From Gammaproteobacteria bacterium (lineage in GTDB: Bacteria > Pseudomonadota > Gammaproteobacteria > Thiohalomonadales > Thiohalomonadaceae): DNA of 21,356 nt. The stretch is from assembly GCA_023228645.1 (NCBI GenBank), contig JALOAT010000059.1, forward strand, positions 1-21,356, given 5' to 3'. Numbering within the stretch: position 1 is the stretch's first letter; each line of letters begins with the position of its first letter. The notes under the pieces are model-generated. The model did not search any database, had not been told where the DNA came from, and saw only the letters and a program-made list of their open reading frames with translations. The translations under genes were made by a program, and so were the position numbers. This document shows, piece by piece, positions 1 through 6,895 of this stretch.

Positions 1-204
1 ATGGAAACCGTGGCATTTGTACTCGCACTGGGGATCTTGTCACTGGTCTCCGACGTGGAGAGCGAAGTTCCCACCGCGGCTGTTCAGGAAGAGCAGCAGA
101 TCGAACCTGAGCTCGATCTACGCCGCCAGCGCATCATGATCACCAACCACCTGTTCCGCGAGATCCGCCTCGCCGGACTGGAGAGAGGCGACGAGGGATC
201 CTAG
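1..204 (+). CDS. Small hypothetical protein, possibly cut by the window edge
   Basis: An open frame of 67 codons begins with ATG at the first base of the window, so the true start or an upstream extension cannot be judged. Residues about 3-18 are hydrophobic (FVLALGILSLV) and could be a signal or single membrane segment. The rest is charged, with an acidic stretch (EEQQIEPELD) followed by a basic helix-like part (LRRQR...LFREIRL). I do not recognise a family. It is co-directional with oxyR, 197 bases downstream, and a hairpin about 20 bases past its stop could end its transcript. The opposite-strand frames here look like GC-rich shadows. The main support is the clean stop and absence of a better frame. 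Confidence 0.4.
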   Translation: METVAFVLALGILSLVSDVESEVPTAAVQEEQQIEPELDLRRQRIMITNHLFREIRLAGLERGDEGS

Positions 205-225
205 AAATCCTGGTCGCGCTTCGCT

Positions 226-312
226 GAGCGCCCTCACGTTCGCCCGGAGGGGCGCTCTCTTGGACCCTCGCCTGGTGGTGGCCGCCTCTTTCCGGGGCGG
301 TCGGGCGAGGGT
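226..312 (+). terminator. Two successive hairpins between the small ORF and oxyR
   Basis: The first hairpin pairs GAGCGCCC (226-233) with GGGCGCTC (250-257) and is followed by TCTT, which is a poor T-tract. The second pairs ACCCTCGCC (264-272) with GGCGAGGGT (304-312) and has an inner CCGCC/GGCGG stem (282-286 with 296-300). The first could terminate the upstream small gene. The second could be a structured leader for oxyR. Both readings are inference; only the complementarity is seen. Confidence 0.4.
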
Positions 313-401
313 TCCCTCATCTCCCCGTTCGCCGCCTCCTTCGATGCTCCCTGTCGGCATTTTCGTTTACCATCCCGACGAAACCCAATCAACGACCTGC
401 G

Positions 402-1343
402 ATGAACCTGCGTGATCTGGAATACGTGGTGGCCTTGGATGAAGAGCAGCATTTTCACCGCGCCGCCGAGCGCTGCTGCGTGAGCCAGCCCACCCTGAGC
501 GGCCAGGTGAGGAAGCTGGAAGACACCCTCGGCGTCCAACTGGTGGAACGCAACGGCCGGCAGGTGCGCATGACCGAGGCCGGTCGTGAGGTGGCGGCCC
601 AGGCGCGCCGGGTGTTGGCCGAGGCGCGCGCCATCAAGGAACTGGCCGCGGCCTTTCGCGACCCCTTGCAAGGGCGCTTGCAGGTAGGCGTGATCCCGAC
701 CATCGCCCCCTACCTGTTGCCGCTGTTCATGGCGCGCCTGCGCGCACGCCATCCGCACCTGCAATTGTTCCTGCACGAACAGCAGACCGCCGTGCTGCTC
801 GAACGCCTGCACCGCGGCGAGCTGGATCTGCTCATCCTCGCCCTGCCCGTGGAGACGCAGGAATTCGCCGAACAGAACCTCTACGATGAGCCCTTCCTGC
901 TGGCGGTACCGGCCAACCACCCGCTGGCCGCGCGCAAGAAAGTCACGCTCGATCACCTGCACGGACAGGACGTGCTGTTGCTGGAAGAAGGCCACTGCCT
1001 GCGCGGCCAGGCCCTGGACGTGTGCATGCTCGCGGGCGCCAGTGAATTCCGCGGCTTTCGCGGCACCAGCCTGGAGACCGTGCGGCAGATGGTGGCCGAG
1101 GGCATCGGCATCACCCTGATGCCGCAACTGGCCGCGGGCGAGGAAGCAGGCATCCGCTACCTGCCCTTCGCCGAACCCGCGCCGACGCGCCGGGTGGGCC
1201 TTTTGTATCGCAAGGGCAGTTATCGTCAGGCGGCCTTTGCCGCCATCGCCAAGGTCATTCGCGAGGCGGCGGGCGAGGCCATGGGCAGGAAGCGCGTGGT
1301 GGTCGAGCCGCCTGCGGCCAGGCGAGGTGCCGGCAAGGTCTGA
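402..1343 (+). CDS. oxyR: Hydrogen peroxide-responsive LysR-type regulator OxyR
   Basis: A LysR-family regulator of 313 residues. The N-terminal winged helix-turn-helix (about 1-60, MNLRDLEYVVAL...CCVSQPTLSGQ) is followed by the periplasmic-binding-like effector domain (about 90-295). The redox motif GHCLRGQALDVC places cysteines at residues 199 and 208, the E. coli OxyR positions that form the regulatory disulfide on peroxide exposure. In the family, the oxidised tetramer activates catalase, peroxiredoxin, Dps and iron-control genes. None of these adjoins it here, apart from an OsmC-like gene about 2.6 kb away. The ATG at 402 gives the standard OxyR N-terminus; no strong ribosome-binding site is visible. 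The tail after about 298 is basic and Ala/Pro-rich, slightly longer than in E. coli (305 residues). Confidence 0.96.
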   Translation: MNLRDLEYVVALDEEQHFHRAAERCCVSQPTLSGQVRKLEDTLGVQLVERNGRQVRMTEAGREVAAQARRVLAEARAIKELAAAFRDPLQGRLQVGVIPTIAPYLLPLFMARLRARHPHLQLFLHEQQTAVLLERLHRGELDLLILALPVETQEFAEQNLYDEPFLLAVPANHPLAARKKVTLDHLHGQDVLLLEEGHCLRGQALDVCMLAGASEFRGFRGTSLETVRQMVAEGIGITLMPQLAAGEEAGIRYLPFAEPAPTRRVGLLYRKGSYRQAAFAAIAKVIREAAGEAMGRKRVVVEPPAARRGAGKV

Positions 1344-1369
1344 TTGCGCGCGTCGTGTGCACTGGAAGA

Positions 1370-1393
1370 TCGCGGCCTGAGGCCGCTCCTACG
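1370..1393 (-). repeat. REP-like palindrome (GTAGGAGCGG type), copy 1
   Basis: Read on the minus strand the unit starts GTAGGAGCGGCC and ends GGCCGCGATC. Its core is a perfect palindrome, GCGGCCT-G-AGGCCGC, at 1372-1386. A diverged copy with the same flanks lies at 2261-2284. It sits in the 79-base gap between oxyR and the YjdF gene. The GTAG foot plus a short hairpin is the hallmark of REP elements. Confidence 0.7.
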
Positions 1394-1422
1394 GGAAGGT
1401 AACGAGGCCATCGAGGGGTCGC

Positions 1423-2022
1423 ATGCGCTGGGAAAATCCGTTGCTGCTGTTTGCTGTGCTGGCGGGGTTCGTCGTCTCCGGCATCACACCCTTCGACCGG
1501 CTGACCTGGCTTCTTGAGGTGGTGCCGGTGCTCATTGCCGTGCCGCTGCTGGTGGCGACGCACCGGCGTTTTCCCCTCACGCCCCTCACCTACCGGCTGA
1601 TTGCGCTGCACATGGCCATCGTGCTGATCGGTGCGCACTACACCTATGCGCAGGTGCCGGTGGGTTATTGGGTGCAGGAGCTGTTCGACCTGAGCCGCAA
1701 TCACTACGACCGCTTCGGCCACCTGGCGCAGGGTTTCATCCCGGCCATCATTGCCCGCGAGATCCTCATCCGCCGCTCGCCGCTGGTGCCCGGTAAGTGG
1801 CTGTTCTTCCTGGTGACCTGCGTGTGTCTCGCCATCAGCGCGTGCTACGAGTTCATGGAGTGGTGGGTGTCGCTGCTGGCGGGCGCGGAAGGCGATGCCT
1901 TCCTGGCCACCCAGGGCGATGTGTGGGATACCCAGTGGGACATGTTCCTGGCCATGTGCGGCGCCATCGCGGCGCAAGTATTGTTAGGGCGTGTGCATGA
2001 CAGGCAGTTGGCGCGGCTGTAG
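1423..2022 (+). CDS. yjdF: YjdF-type inner-membrane protein (DUF2238)
   Basis: A 199-residue polytopic membrane protein. Hydrophobic segments are visible at about 6-22, 28-45, 57-75, 103-117, 124-142 and 170-188. The family signature is present: HYTYAQVP, then RNHYDRFGHLAQGFIPA and IIARE, then SACYEFMEWW, and finally FLATQGDVWDTQWDM. Conserved His, Asp and Glu residues beside the membrane helices suggest a catalytic or binding site, but the family has no established biochemical role that I can state. GAGGGG at 1413-1418 with short spacing supports the ATG at 1423. It follows oxyR on the same strand after a REP-like palindrome and is probably transcribed separately. The stop is followed by 258 bases of repeat-rich sequence. 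Confidence 0.88.
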   Translation: MRWENPLLLFAVLAGFVVSGITPFDRLTWLLEVVPVLIAVPLLVATHRRFPLTPLTYRLIALHMAIVLIGAHYTYAQVPVGYWVQELFDLSRNHYDRFGHLAQGFIPAIIAREILIRRSPLVPGKWLFFLVTCVCLAISACYEFMEWWVSLLAGAEGDAFLATQGDVWDTQWDMFLAMCGAIAAQVLLGRVHDRQLARL

Positions 2023-2070
2023 ACCGCCGTCATCACGGGTTTACCAGCGATTGAACAAAATGGCGAGGAT

Positions 2071-2116
2071 GGGAAGGTTTCGGTCTGGAACCGAGATTGC
2101 GGCAAGCCGCCTTCCC
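2071..2116. repeat. Inverted repeat in repeat cluster
   Basis: GGGAAGG (2071-2077) pairs with CCTTCCC (2110-2116), and a shorter inner TCGGT/ACCGA pairing lies between. The element touches the next palindromic unit at 2117, so it forms part of a continuous strip of hairpin-forming DNA from 2071 to 2285 with no gene in it. Confidence 0.5.
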
Positions 2117-2195
2117 GTAGGTCACGTTGCGAAGCTACGTGACATGTTCGTGCGGTGTTGTGTCACGTAGGCGCTGCGCGCCAATGTGACCTAAC
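2117..2195. repeat. Pair of inverted REP-like units (TAGGTCAC type)
   Basis: Two head-to-head copies of a unit of about 30 bases. Each unit forms its own hairpin; the left one pairs GTCACGT (2121-2127) with ACGTGAC (2137-2143). The two copies are also mutually complementary: TAGGTCAC (2118-2125) with GTGACCTA (2186-2193), and CTACGTGACA (2135-2144) with TGTCACGTAG (2161-2170), a perfect ten-base stem. This is the layout of bacterial interspersed mosaic elements, in which two REP units face each other. It resembles neither the 1370 nor the 4385 family in sequence. Confidence 0.7.
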
Positions 2196-2213
2196 GTTGG
2201 TCGTCGCAACGGC

Positions 2214-2241
2214 AGAATCGCGAGCGGAAGATCGCTCCCAC
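2214..2241 (-). repeat. REP-like hairpin (GTGGGAGCG type)
   Basis: On the minus strand the unit reads GTGGGAGCGATCTTCCGCTC, with a short stem GAGCG (2222-2226) and CGCTC (2233-2237). The GTGGGAGCG foot resembles the GTAGGAGCG foot of the neighbouring copies. The stem is only five base pairs, so this call is weaker than those beside it. Confidence 0.45.
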
Positions 2242-2260
2242 CTGCGGAAATGACACGGGA

Positions 2261-2285
2261 ATCGCGGCCTGAGGTTGTTCCTACA
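2261..2285 (-). repeat. REP-like palindrome (GTAGGAGCGG type), copy 2, overlapping a stop codon
   Basis: A diverged copy of the unit at 1370-1393: both share ATCGCGGCCTGAGG and TCCTAC on the plus strand, with the CCGC between them changed to TTGT here. Its GTAG foot on the minus strand supplies the TAG stop (2281-2283) of the histidine kinase gene, so the repeat touches coding sequence. Confidence 0.65.
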
Positions 2286-3957
2286 ACGTGAAGTAAAAAC
2301 GGGTGCCCTCGCCTTCCTTGCTTTCCACCCAGATCTCCCCGCCGTGGCGCTGCACGATGCGTTGCACCGTCGCAAGGCCGATGCCGGTGCCGGGGTAGTC
2401 ACGGCCGTGCAGCCGTTCGAAGGGCTTGAACAGTTTGCCCGCATAGCGCATGTCGAAGCCGGCGCCGTTGTCGCTCACCACGAATACCTCACGGCCCTTT
2501 GTCCGCGCGCGGGCAACGTGGATCTGCGCCCTGGCGCATGCCGCGGTGAATTTCCAGGCGTTGCCGAGCAGGTTTTCCAGCAGCACGGTCGCCATGGCGC
2601 GGTCCGCCTGGCAATGCAGATCGGGGGCGATGTGAAAGGTCACGGCGCGGGCCGGCGCCGAGGCGCGCAGTGTCTCGGCGATGGACGTGGCCAGGGCCGA
2701 CAGGTCCACGGGCTCGCGCACCAGGTCGGCGCGGGTGATGCGCGAGAGCCGCAGCAGGCCGTCGATGAGGTCGGACATGCGCGTGGCGGCGAGGTGAATG
2801 CGTTGCAGCCAGTCGCACCCTTGCTCGTCGAGCTTGTCCGCGTAGTCCTCCACCAACAGGGCGCTGAAGCCGTCGATGCTGCGCAGCGGCGCGCGCAGGT
2901 CGTGGGAGACCGTATAGCTGAAGGACTCCAGATCGCGGTTCAAGGACGTGAGCCGTTCCACGTGCCGGGCCAGGTGTTCGTTGAGCTGGCGGATCTCGCG
3001 GGCCGCCCGTTCACGTTCGGCGACGTCGCGCACGATGGCGGTGATGTAGTGCCGGCCGTTCTGCGCCATAGCGCTGGCGCTCACCTCGACGGGAAAACGG
3101 CTGTCGTCCTTGCGCCTGGCGGTCAGCGCCTCGTCGTGGAGATTGGCGGCGGCACCTGGCGCGACTGCGCCATCGAGCACGGCGCGCAGGGGCGGCGCAT
3201 CGAACCATTGCGGGATCAGCCGCGCAATGCCGCGGCCGATGAGTTCGCCGCGACCGAAGCCGAACATGCGCTCCGCCAGGGGATTCACGTACTCGATCCT
3301 GCCCTCGCGGGTGGTGATGACGATGGCATCGGGCGCCGCCTCGATGAGTGCGCTCAGCCGCGCCTCGCTGGCGCGCAGCGCCGCCTCGACGAAACGGCGT
3401 TCGCTGACCTCGCGACCGTAGGCATGCAGGCTGTCATCGTCCACGCTGACGAGCACAAAGCTGAACAGGCGCGGCCCGAGCGTTACGTCCACCGACCATT
3501 CGCCGCGGGCGATGGCCTCGGGCACGGCCGTGCGCAGGCGCACTTCCAGCGCGGGCGCACCGGCATAGTCGATGAGTTCCCGTCCCGGCGGGTTGGCGAA
3601 TTCGATGCGGCCGTGGCGGTCCAGGCGCAGGAAGGGATGCACGCCGCCGGCGGGCAGTGGTGTGCCCCGCCGGAGCGGCGCCACCGCCAGCACCGCAAGC
3701 CCATCGAGATGCAGGCGCGTGATGCGAACGCGCCGCCCGGTGCCGTTCGCCGTGGGCCATACGGCGACTCCAGGGTGCAGTGAAAGCGCGCCCGACGTTT
3801 GCGCAAGCACGCGCTCCATGGTGCGGTTGAGCGGATGCGGCGGCGCCTCGCGCAGCAGGCCGATGCCGAGCCGCTCCGCCAGCTGCGCGGCCTGGGTGAG
3901 GCCGTCGCCCGGTTCCAGCGCGAAGGCCCGCAGCGGATCCGGAGTTGCCGAAGTCAT
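2281..3957 (-). CDS. Soluble PAS-domain sensor histidine kinase, orphan
   Basis: 558 residues with no membrane segment, so probably cytoplasmic. After a divergent N-terminal part (1-105) come two PAS-like domains (about 106-185 and 195-315; the second has AAPDAIVITTREGRIEYVNP). A coiled linker (318-345) leads to the dimerisation/phosphoacceptor box SYTVSHDLRAPLRS with the phosphorylatable His352. The ATPase domain has the N box LLENLLGNAWKF (Asn466), G1 box DNGAGFD (496-502) and G2 box GTGIGLA (523-529). The H-box style is that of phytochrome-like and PAS kinases, but I see no chromophore-binding Cys/GAF-PHY region. No response regulator is in the window. The gene is divergent from the OsmC-like gene with only 24 bases between start codons. 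Its stop codon lies in a REP-like element. Confidence 0.93.
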   Translation of the reverse strand: MTSATPDPLRAFALEPGDGLTQAAQLAERLGIGLLREAPPHPLNRTMERVLAQTSGALSLHPGVAVWPTANGTGRRVRITRLHLDGLAVLAVAPLRRGTPLPAGGVHPFLRLDRHGRIEFANPPGRELIDYAGAPALEVRLRTAVPEAIARGEWSVDVTLGPRLFSFVLVSVDDDSLHAYGREVSERRFVEAALRASEARLSALIEAAPDAIVITTREGRIEYVNPLAERMFGFGRGELIGRGIARLIPQWFDAPPLRAVLDGAVAPGAAANLHDEALTARRKDDSRFPVEVSASAMAQNGRHYITAIVRDVAERERAAREIRQLNEHLARHVERLTSLNRDLESFSYTVSHDLRAPLRSIDGFSALLVEDYADKLDEQGCDWLQRIHLAATRMSDLIDGLLRLSRITRADLVREPVDLSALATSIAETLRASAPARAVTFHIAPDLHCQADRAMATVLLENLLGNAWKFTAACARAQIHVARARTKGREVFVVSDNGAGFDMRYAGKLFKPFERLHGRDYPGTGIGLATVQRIVQRHGGEIWVESKEGEGTRFYFTL

Positions 3958-3981
3958 GGTGGTGAACTAGGCATTGGAATC

Positions 3982-4353
3982 ATGCATATCCTCATGCATT
4001 CCGAGGAGGACCTGGAAATCTCGGACTTTCTCGCGCCCGAGATGACCGTACACAGTCACGACCCGGATGCGGCCTACAGTGCCATCCAGATGTTCGCCAC
4101 CTCACTGGCGTTGTGCGCGTTTTCTGTGCTCTATGCCTACGGCGAGACCATCGCTGTGGCGCCGGACGCCATCGGTATCCGCATGCGCTGGTCGTATGCC
4201 GCCGATGACGGGCGCATCGACGAGATCGCCATGGACATCGATTGGCCCGGTCTGCCGCAGACGCGCCAGGAGGCCGCCCGGCGCGCCGCGGCCTCGTGCA
4301 CCTTGCACCGCACCCTGGAGCATCCGCCGCGGGTGCAGACACGCATCGGCTGA
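3982..4353 (+). CDS. OsmC-like family protein
   Basis: 123 residues. The OsmC-fold hallmarks are two conserved cysteines, here Cys45 (SLALCAFSVLYAYG) and Cys106 (AAASCTLHRTLEHPP), together with the family-like stretch AMDIDWPGLPQTRQEAARRAA. OsmC/Ohr proteins use two such cysteines to reduce organic hydroperoxides, so peroxidase activity is a fair inference. Small OsmC-like proteins also include members of unknown function, so I do not call it Ohr. The start chosen is ATG 3982, just clear of the divergent kinase start; the in-frame ATG at 3994 is an alternative. The reading frame stays open upstream, but that part lies inside the kinase gene and is a shadow. A paired REP element follows the stop. 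Confidence 0.8.
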   Translation: MHILMHSEEDLEISDFLAPEMTVHSHDPDAAYSAIQMFATSLALCAFSVLYAYGETIAVAPDAIGIRMRWSYAADDGRIDEIAMDIDWPGLPQTRQEAARRAAASCTLHRTLEHPPRVQTRIG

Positions 4354-4384
4354 GTGCAATCCCGCATCACTTGCAGCCCCCATC

Positions 4385-4467
4385 GTAGGAGCCGACACCG
4401 TCGGCGAACGTGGTTTTCTTAACCGCCAGGCGGTTGGAAGGCATTCGCCCACGGGGTGGGCTCCTAC
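4385..4467. repeat. Paired REP element, copy 1
   Basis: Outer arms GTAGGAGCC (4385-4393) and GGCTCCTAC (4459-4467) are complementary. Inside are three small hairpins: GCCGAC-ACC-GTCGGC (4391-4405), AACCGCC-A-GGCGGTT (4421-4435) and GCCCAC-GGG-GTGGGC (4447-4461). It lies between the convergent ends of the OsmC-like gene and tkt, a usual REP location. A second copy with the same two half-units in opposite order is at 11808-11896. Confidence 0.8.
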
Positions 4468-4479
4468 GGGGATGCGCCG

Positions 4480-6318
4480 TCAATCCACCAGTGCCTTCAC
4501 GGTACGCGCGATGGCTTCGCGACCGATGCCGTGAAATTCCAGCAGCTCGTCCGGTTTGCCTGAACGCGGTTCATCGCTAACCGCCAGCACGTGCACCGCG
4601 GCCTCGCCGCACACCAGCGTGGCGACGGCCTCGCCGAGGCCGCCGGCGCGCCAATGGTCTTCCACCGTGATGACGAGCCCGGTGTCCCGCGCCGCCTCGC
4701 GCAAGGTGGCCTCGTCGAGGGGTTTCACGGAATAGGCGTCGATGACGCGCACCGCCACGCCGCATACCTCAAGCGCCTCGGCGGCGGCGAGCGCCTCGTG
4801 TACAGTGATGCCCGCCGCCACCAGGGTGGCGCGGTCCTGTGCCGAGCGACGCAGCACCTTGCTGCCGCCCACCACGAAGGATTCATCGTTGGCGTACAGC
4901 ACCGGCGTCTTGCCGCGGGTGGTACGCAGGTAGACGATCCCCGGTGTGTCCAGCGCGCAGGCGGTCAAGTGCTCCGCGCTCACCGCGTCGCAGGGGTACA
5001 GCACCGCGCTGTCCGCCAGGGCGCGGAACATGGCGATGTCTTCGAGGCCCATCTGTGACGGGCCGTCCTCGCCGATGGACACCCCCGCGTGGCTGCCGCA
5101 AAAGACGAGGTGCTCCGGCCGGCTGTGCCCCGCCATGCGGATGAAGTCGTAGGCGCGCGAGAGAAAGCAGGCGAAGGTGGCCGCGCAGGGCACGAAGCCG
5201 CCGGTCGCGAGACCGAGTGCGGCGCCGCTCATGGCCTGTTCGGCGATGGAACTCTGGAAGAAGCGCTCAGGGTGGGCCGCGGCGAACAGATCGGTGCGCG
5301 TGGAATTGCCCACGTCGCCGTCGAGGACCACCAGGCGCGGGTGCTGGTCGCCGAGCTTGCGCAGCGCGTGTCCGAAGGCCTCGCGCGTCGCCATCGATTG
5401 GCCGGGTCGATAGTCGCAAGCGATGCTCACGCCCGTTGCCGATGGCCGGGGGTGCGCGCCAAGTCGCTGCGGCGCCACGTGCAGGCGGATATCGTCGCCC
5501 TGCAATTCCGCCAAGGCCTGGGCACTCTGCTCCGGCTTCAGTGGTTTTCCGTGCAGGTCATCCCGCGCCTCCAGGAACGACACGCCCTTGCCCTTTACGG
5601 TTCGCGCGATGATGGCCGTGGGGCCGTGTTGGGTGGCCTTTTCCAGGGCGTCGATGATCGCGGCCATGTCGTGGCCGTCGATCTCGATGGCGTTCCAGCC
5701 GAAGGCGCGGAAGCGCGTGGCGAACACCCCGGTGTCGTGTCCGTAAGGCGCCGGGCCGCTTTGGGCAAGGCCGTTCACATCCACGATGGCAATCACATTG
5801 GAAAGCCCGTGCAGTTGCGCGAACTGCGCCGCCTCCCATACGGAGCCTTCCGAGCATTCGCCATCACCCATCAGGCAGTACACGTAGGCATCGATGCCAT
5901 CCAACCGGTTGGCCAACGCCATACCGTTGGATGCCGCCAGACCTTGGCCAAGGGAGCCCGTGGCGACCCTTACCCACGGGTTGCGCGGCGTCGGGTGGCC
6001 TTCCAGCGTGCTGTCGATACGTCGCAGCGAGCGCAGGTCCTCGGTGATCGCCCCTGCTTCCCAAAGGGCGGCCCACAGGATCGGCGCCGCGTGGCCCTTC
6101 GACAGGACGAAGCTGTCCACGTCGCGCGCGTGCGGATCGCCCGGGTCCCAGCGCATCTGGTGAAAAAACAGCGTGCTTACGATGTCGGCGCAGGACAGCG
6201 CCGAGGTGGGATGCCCGGAACCCGCGGCGGTGGTCATCTCGACGGCGTGTCGGCGCAGCTTCTGCGCCATGAGCGTAAGCGACGCCAGATCGATCGGCGC
6301 GGTGGCAGTGCGGTTCAT
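4480..6318 (-). CDS. tkt: Transketolase, short form
   Basis: A full transketolase of 612 residues, which moves two-carbon ketol units between sugar phosphates using thiamine diphosphate and a divalent metal. The N-terminal cofactor domain has GSGHPTS (His36), SKGHAAP, EGHPTPR and the metal/pyrophosphate motif GDGECSEGSVWEA (151-163). The pyrimidine domain has the catalytic Glu360 in SSIAEQ, followed by FACFLSRAYDFIR and GEDGPSQMGLEDI. The length (about 620) and the HPTS form match the shorter transketolases of animals and some prokaryotes rather than the 660-residue E. coli TktA. An in-frame ATG at 6339 exists, but GGGAGA six bases upstream of ATG 6318 favours the latter. In the cell it would serve the non-oxidative pentose phosphate pathway or a Calvin or RuMP variant; no diagnostic cycle enzyme is nearby. 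Confidence 0.95.
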   Translation of the reverse strand: MNRTATAPIDLASLTLMAQKLRRHAVEMTTAAGSGHPTSALSCADIVSTLFFHQMRWDPGDPHARDVDSFVLSKGHAAPILWAALWEAGAITEDLRSLRRIDSTLEGHPTPRNPWVRVATGSLGQGLAASNGMALANRLDGIDAYVYCLMGDGECSEGSVWEAAQFAQLHGLSNVIAIVDVNGLAQSGPAPYGHDTGVFATRFRAFGWNAIEIDGHDMAAIIDALEKATQHGPTAIIARTVKGKGVSFLEARDDLHGKPLKPEQSAQALAELQGDDIRLHVAPQRLGAHPRPSATGVSIACDYRPGQSMATREAFGHALRKLGDQHPRLVVLDGDVGNSTRTDLFAAAHPERFFQSSIAEQAMSGAALGLATGGFVPCAATFACFLSRAYDFIRMAGHSRPEHLVFCGSHAGVSIGEDGPSQMGLEDIAMFRALADSAVLYPCDAVSAEHLTACALDTPGIVYLRTTRGKTPVLYANDESFVVGGSKVLRRSAQDRATLVAAGITVHEALAAAEALEVCGVAVRVIDAYSVKPLDEATLREAARDTGLVITVEDHWRAGGLGEAVATLVCGEAAVHVLAVSDEPRSGKPDELLEFHGIGREAIARTVKALVD

Positions 6319-6324
6319 CGCGGT

Positions 6325-6330
6325 TCTCCC
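6325..6330 (-). promoter_or_regulatory. Ribosome-binding site deciding the tkt start
   Basis: GGGAGA on the minus strand lies six bases before ATG 6318 and inside the codons of the alternative seven-residue-longer start at 6339. It supports the shorter protein. Confidence 0.6.
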
Positions 6331-6422
6331 GAAGTTCATAGAACTATGGACCGGGTGCGCGGGGGCGGCCTGCGTGATTTCCTGATTGACCGCCGCCGGT
6401 TTGCGTCGCGGCGCTTATGGAA

Positions 6423-6567
6423 GCGCTGAATAAAGCCATCCTGGCTTTCTCAGCGCACGGCGAGCAAAAAGCGTGGTTTTTGCTCGCCTTCACAACAACC
6501 GCTTGTGTGGAAGAAAATGGCGGCACATCCATGTGCCGCGGGAAACGCCGATTAAATCAGCGTTTCC
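6423..6567. repeat. Array of tandem perfect hairpins, no convincing gene
   Basis: Five stem-loops follow one another. (1) GCGCTGA (6423-6429) pairs with TCAGCGC (6450-6456), enclosing AAAGCCA-TCC-TGGCTTT (6432-6448). (2) GGCGAGCAAAAA (6459-6470) pairs perfectly with TTTTTGCTCGCC (6477-6488). (3) A weaker CACAA/TTGTG stem lies at about 6491-6507. (4) GCGGCACAT (6520-6528) pairs with ATGTGCCGC (6531-6539). (5) GGAAACGC (6541-6548) pairs with GCGTTTCC (6560-6567), followed by CTTATCGTCTTTTT. The strip is more AT-rich than its surroundings. A 66-codon plus-strand frame crosses it, but its codons mainly spell the palindromes. It could be a compound REP/MITE-like element, a structured small RNA, or a terminator array. 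It lies upstream of tkt and upstream of the 6896 operon. Confidence 0.6.
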
Positions 6568-6895
6568 TTATCGTCTTTTTCTGTGGCCACTCCGACAGGA
6601 ATTTTCCGCGCGGATAAGCGACTACGATTTCCTCATGCAGGACCCCATTGAATACGTGAGGGACGCTCCGCATTTTCAGCAGGCATTCTCAATACATCAG
6701 CGGGTGCGGCGTCAATTTCATGCGGGGCAAAACGGGTCGTGGACAGATTGGCGGGCGATGGTTGGGAGCAAACGCAGCATGCTCATCGCCCCCTGTCCGG
6801 CAAGCCCACGCTGGAATCGTGCCGCGTAGCGCGGGGCGCTGGTGTGGCCTAGGATTCTTCACGCAGCAAGGCATCGCGACAACAAGGAGAGCGCT
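6568..6895. other. Intergenic stretch without a recognisable gene
   Basis: After the hairpin array I see no convincing coding frame: the short frames on both strands lack family resemblance and a good ribosome-binding site. A small palindrome CCGCG-TAG-CGCGG lies at 6822-6834. The last part must carry the promoter and leader of the 6896 operon; AAGGAGA about six bases before ATG 6896 is its ribosome-binding site. I could not identify clear -35 and -10 boxes. Confidence 0.4.

Noticed and set aside
234..1127. Long minus-strand frame opposite oxyR
   Set aside because: Low-complexity His/Gln/Arg-rich translation with no family resemblance; it is the antisense shadow of a certain gene in GC-rich DNA.
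2275..3783. 502-codon plus-strand frame opposite the histidine kinase
   Set aside because: The kinase frame has all catalytic boxes; this frame has none and is typical third-position GC shadow.
3799..3981. Longer N-terminus of the OsmC-like protein
   Set aside because: It lies inside the kinase coding region and its translation is shadow-like (Arg/Gln-rich).
4385..4467. CRISPR-like repeat arrangement
   Set aside because: Only two facing half-units with no regular spacers; the pattern fits REP pairs. No CRISPR array was seen anywhere in the window.
5089..6429. 446-codon plus-strand frame opposite tkt
   Set aside because: Arg/Gly/His-rich with no motif; tkt on the other strand is unambiguous.
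6417..6617. 66-codon frame through the hairpin array as a gene
   Set aside because: Most codons derive from palindromes, there is no good ribosome-binding site, and I recognise no family. Kept as a repeat array, with the coding alternative noted in the findings.
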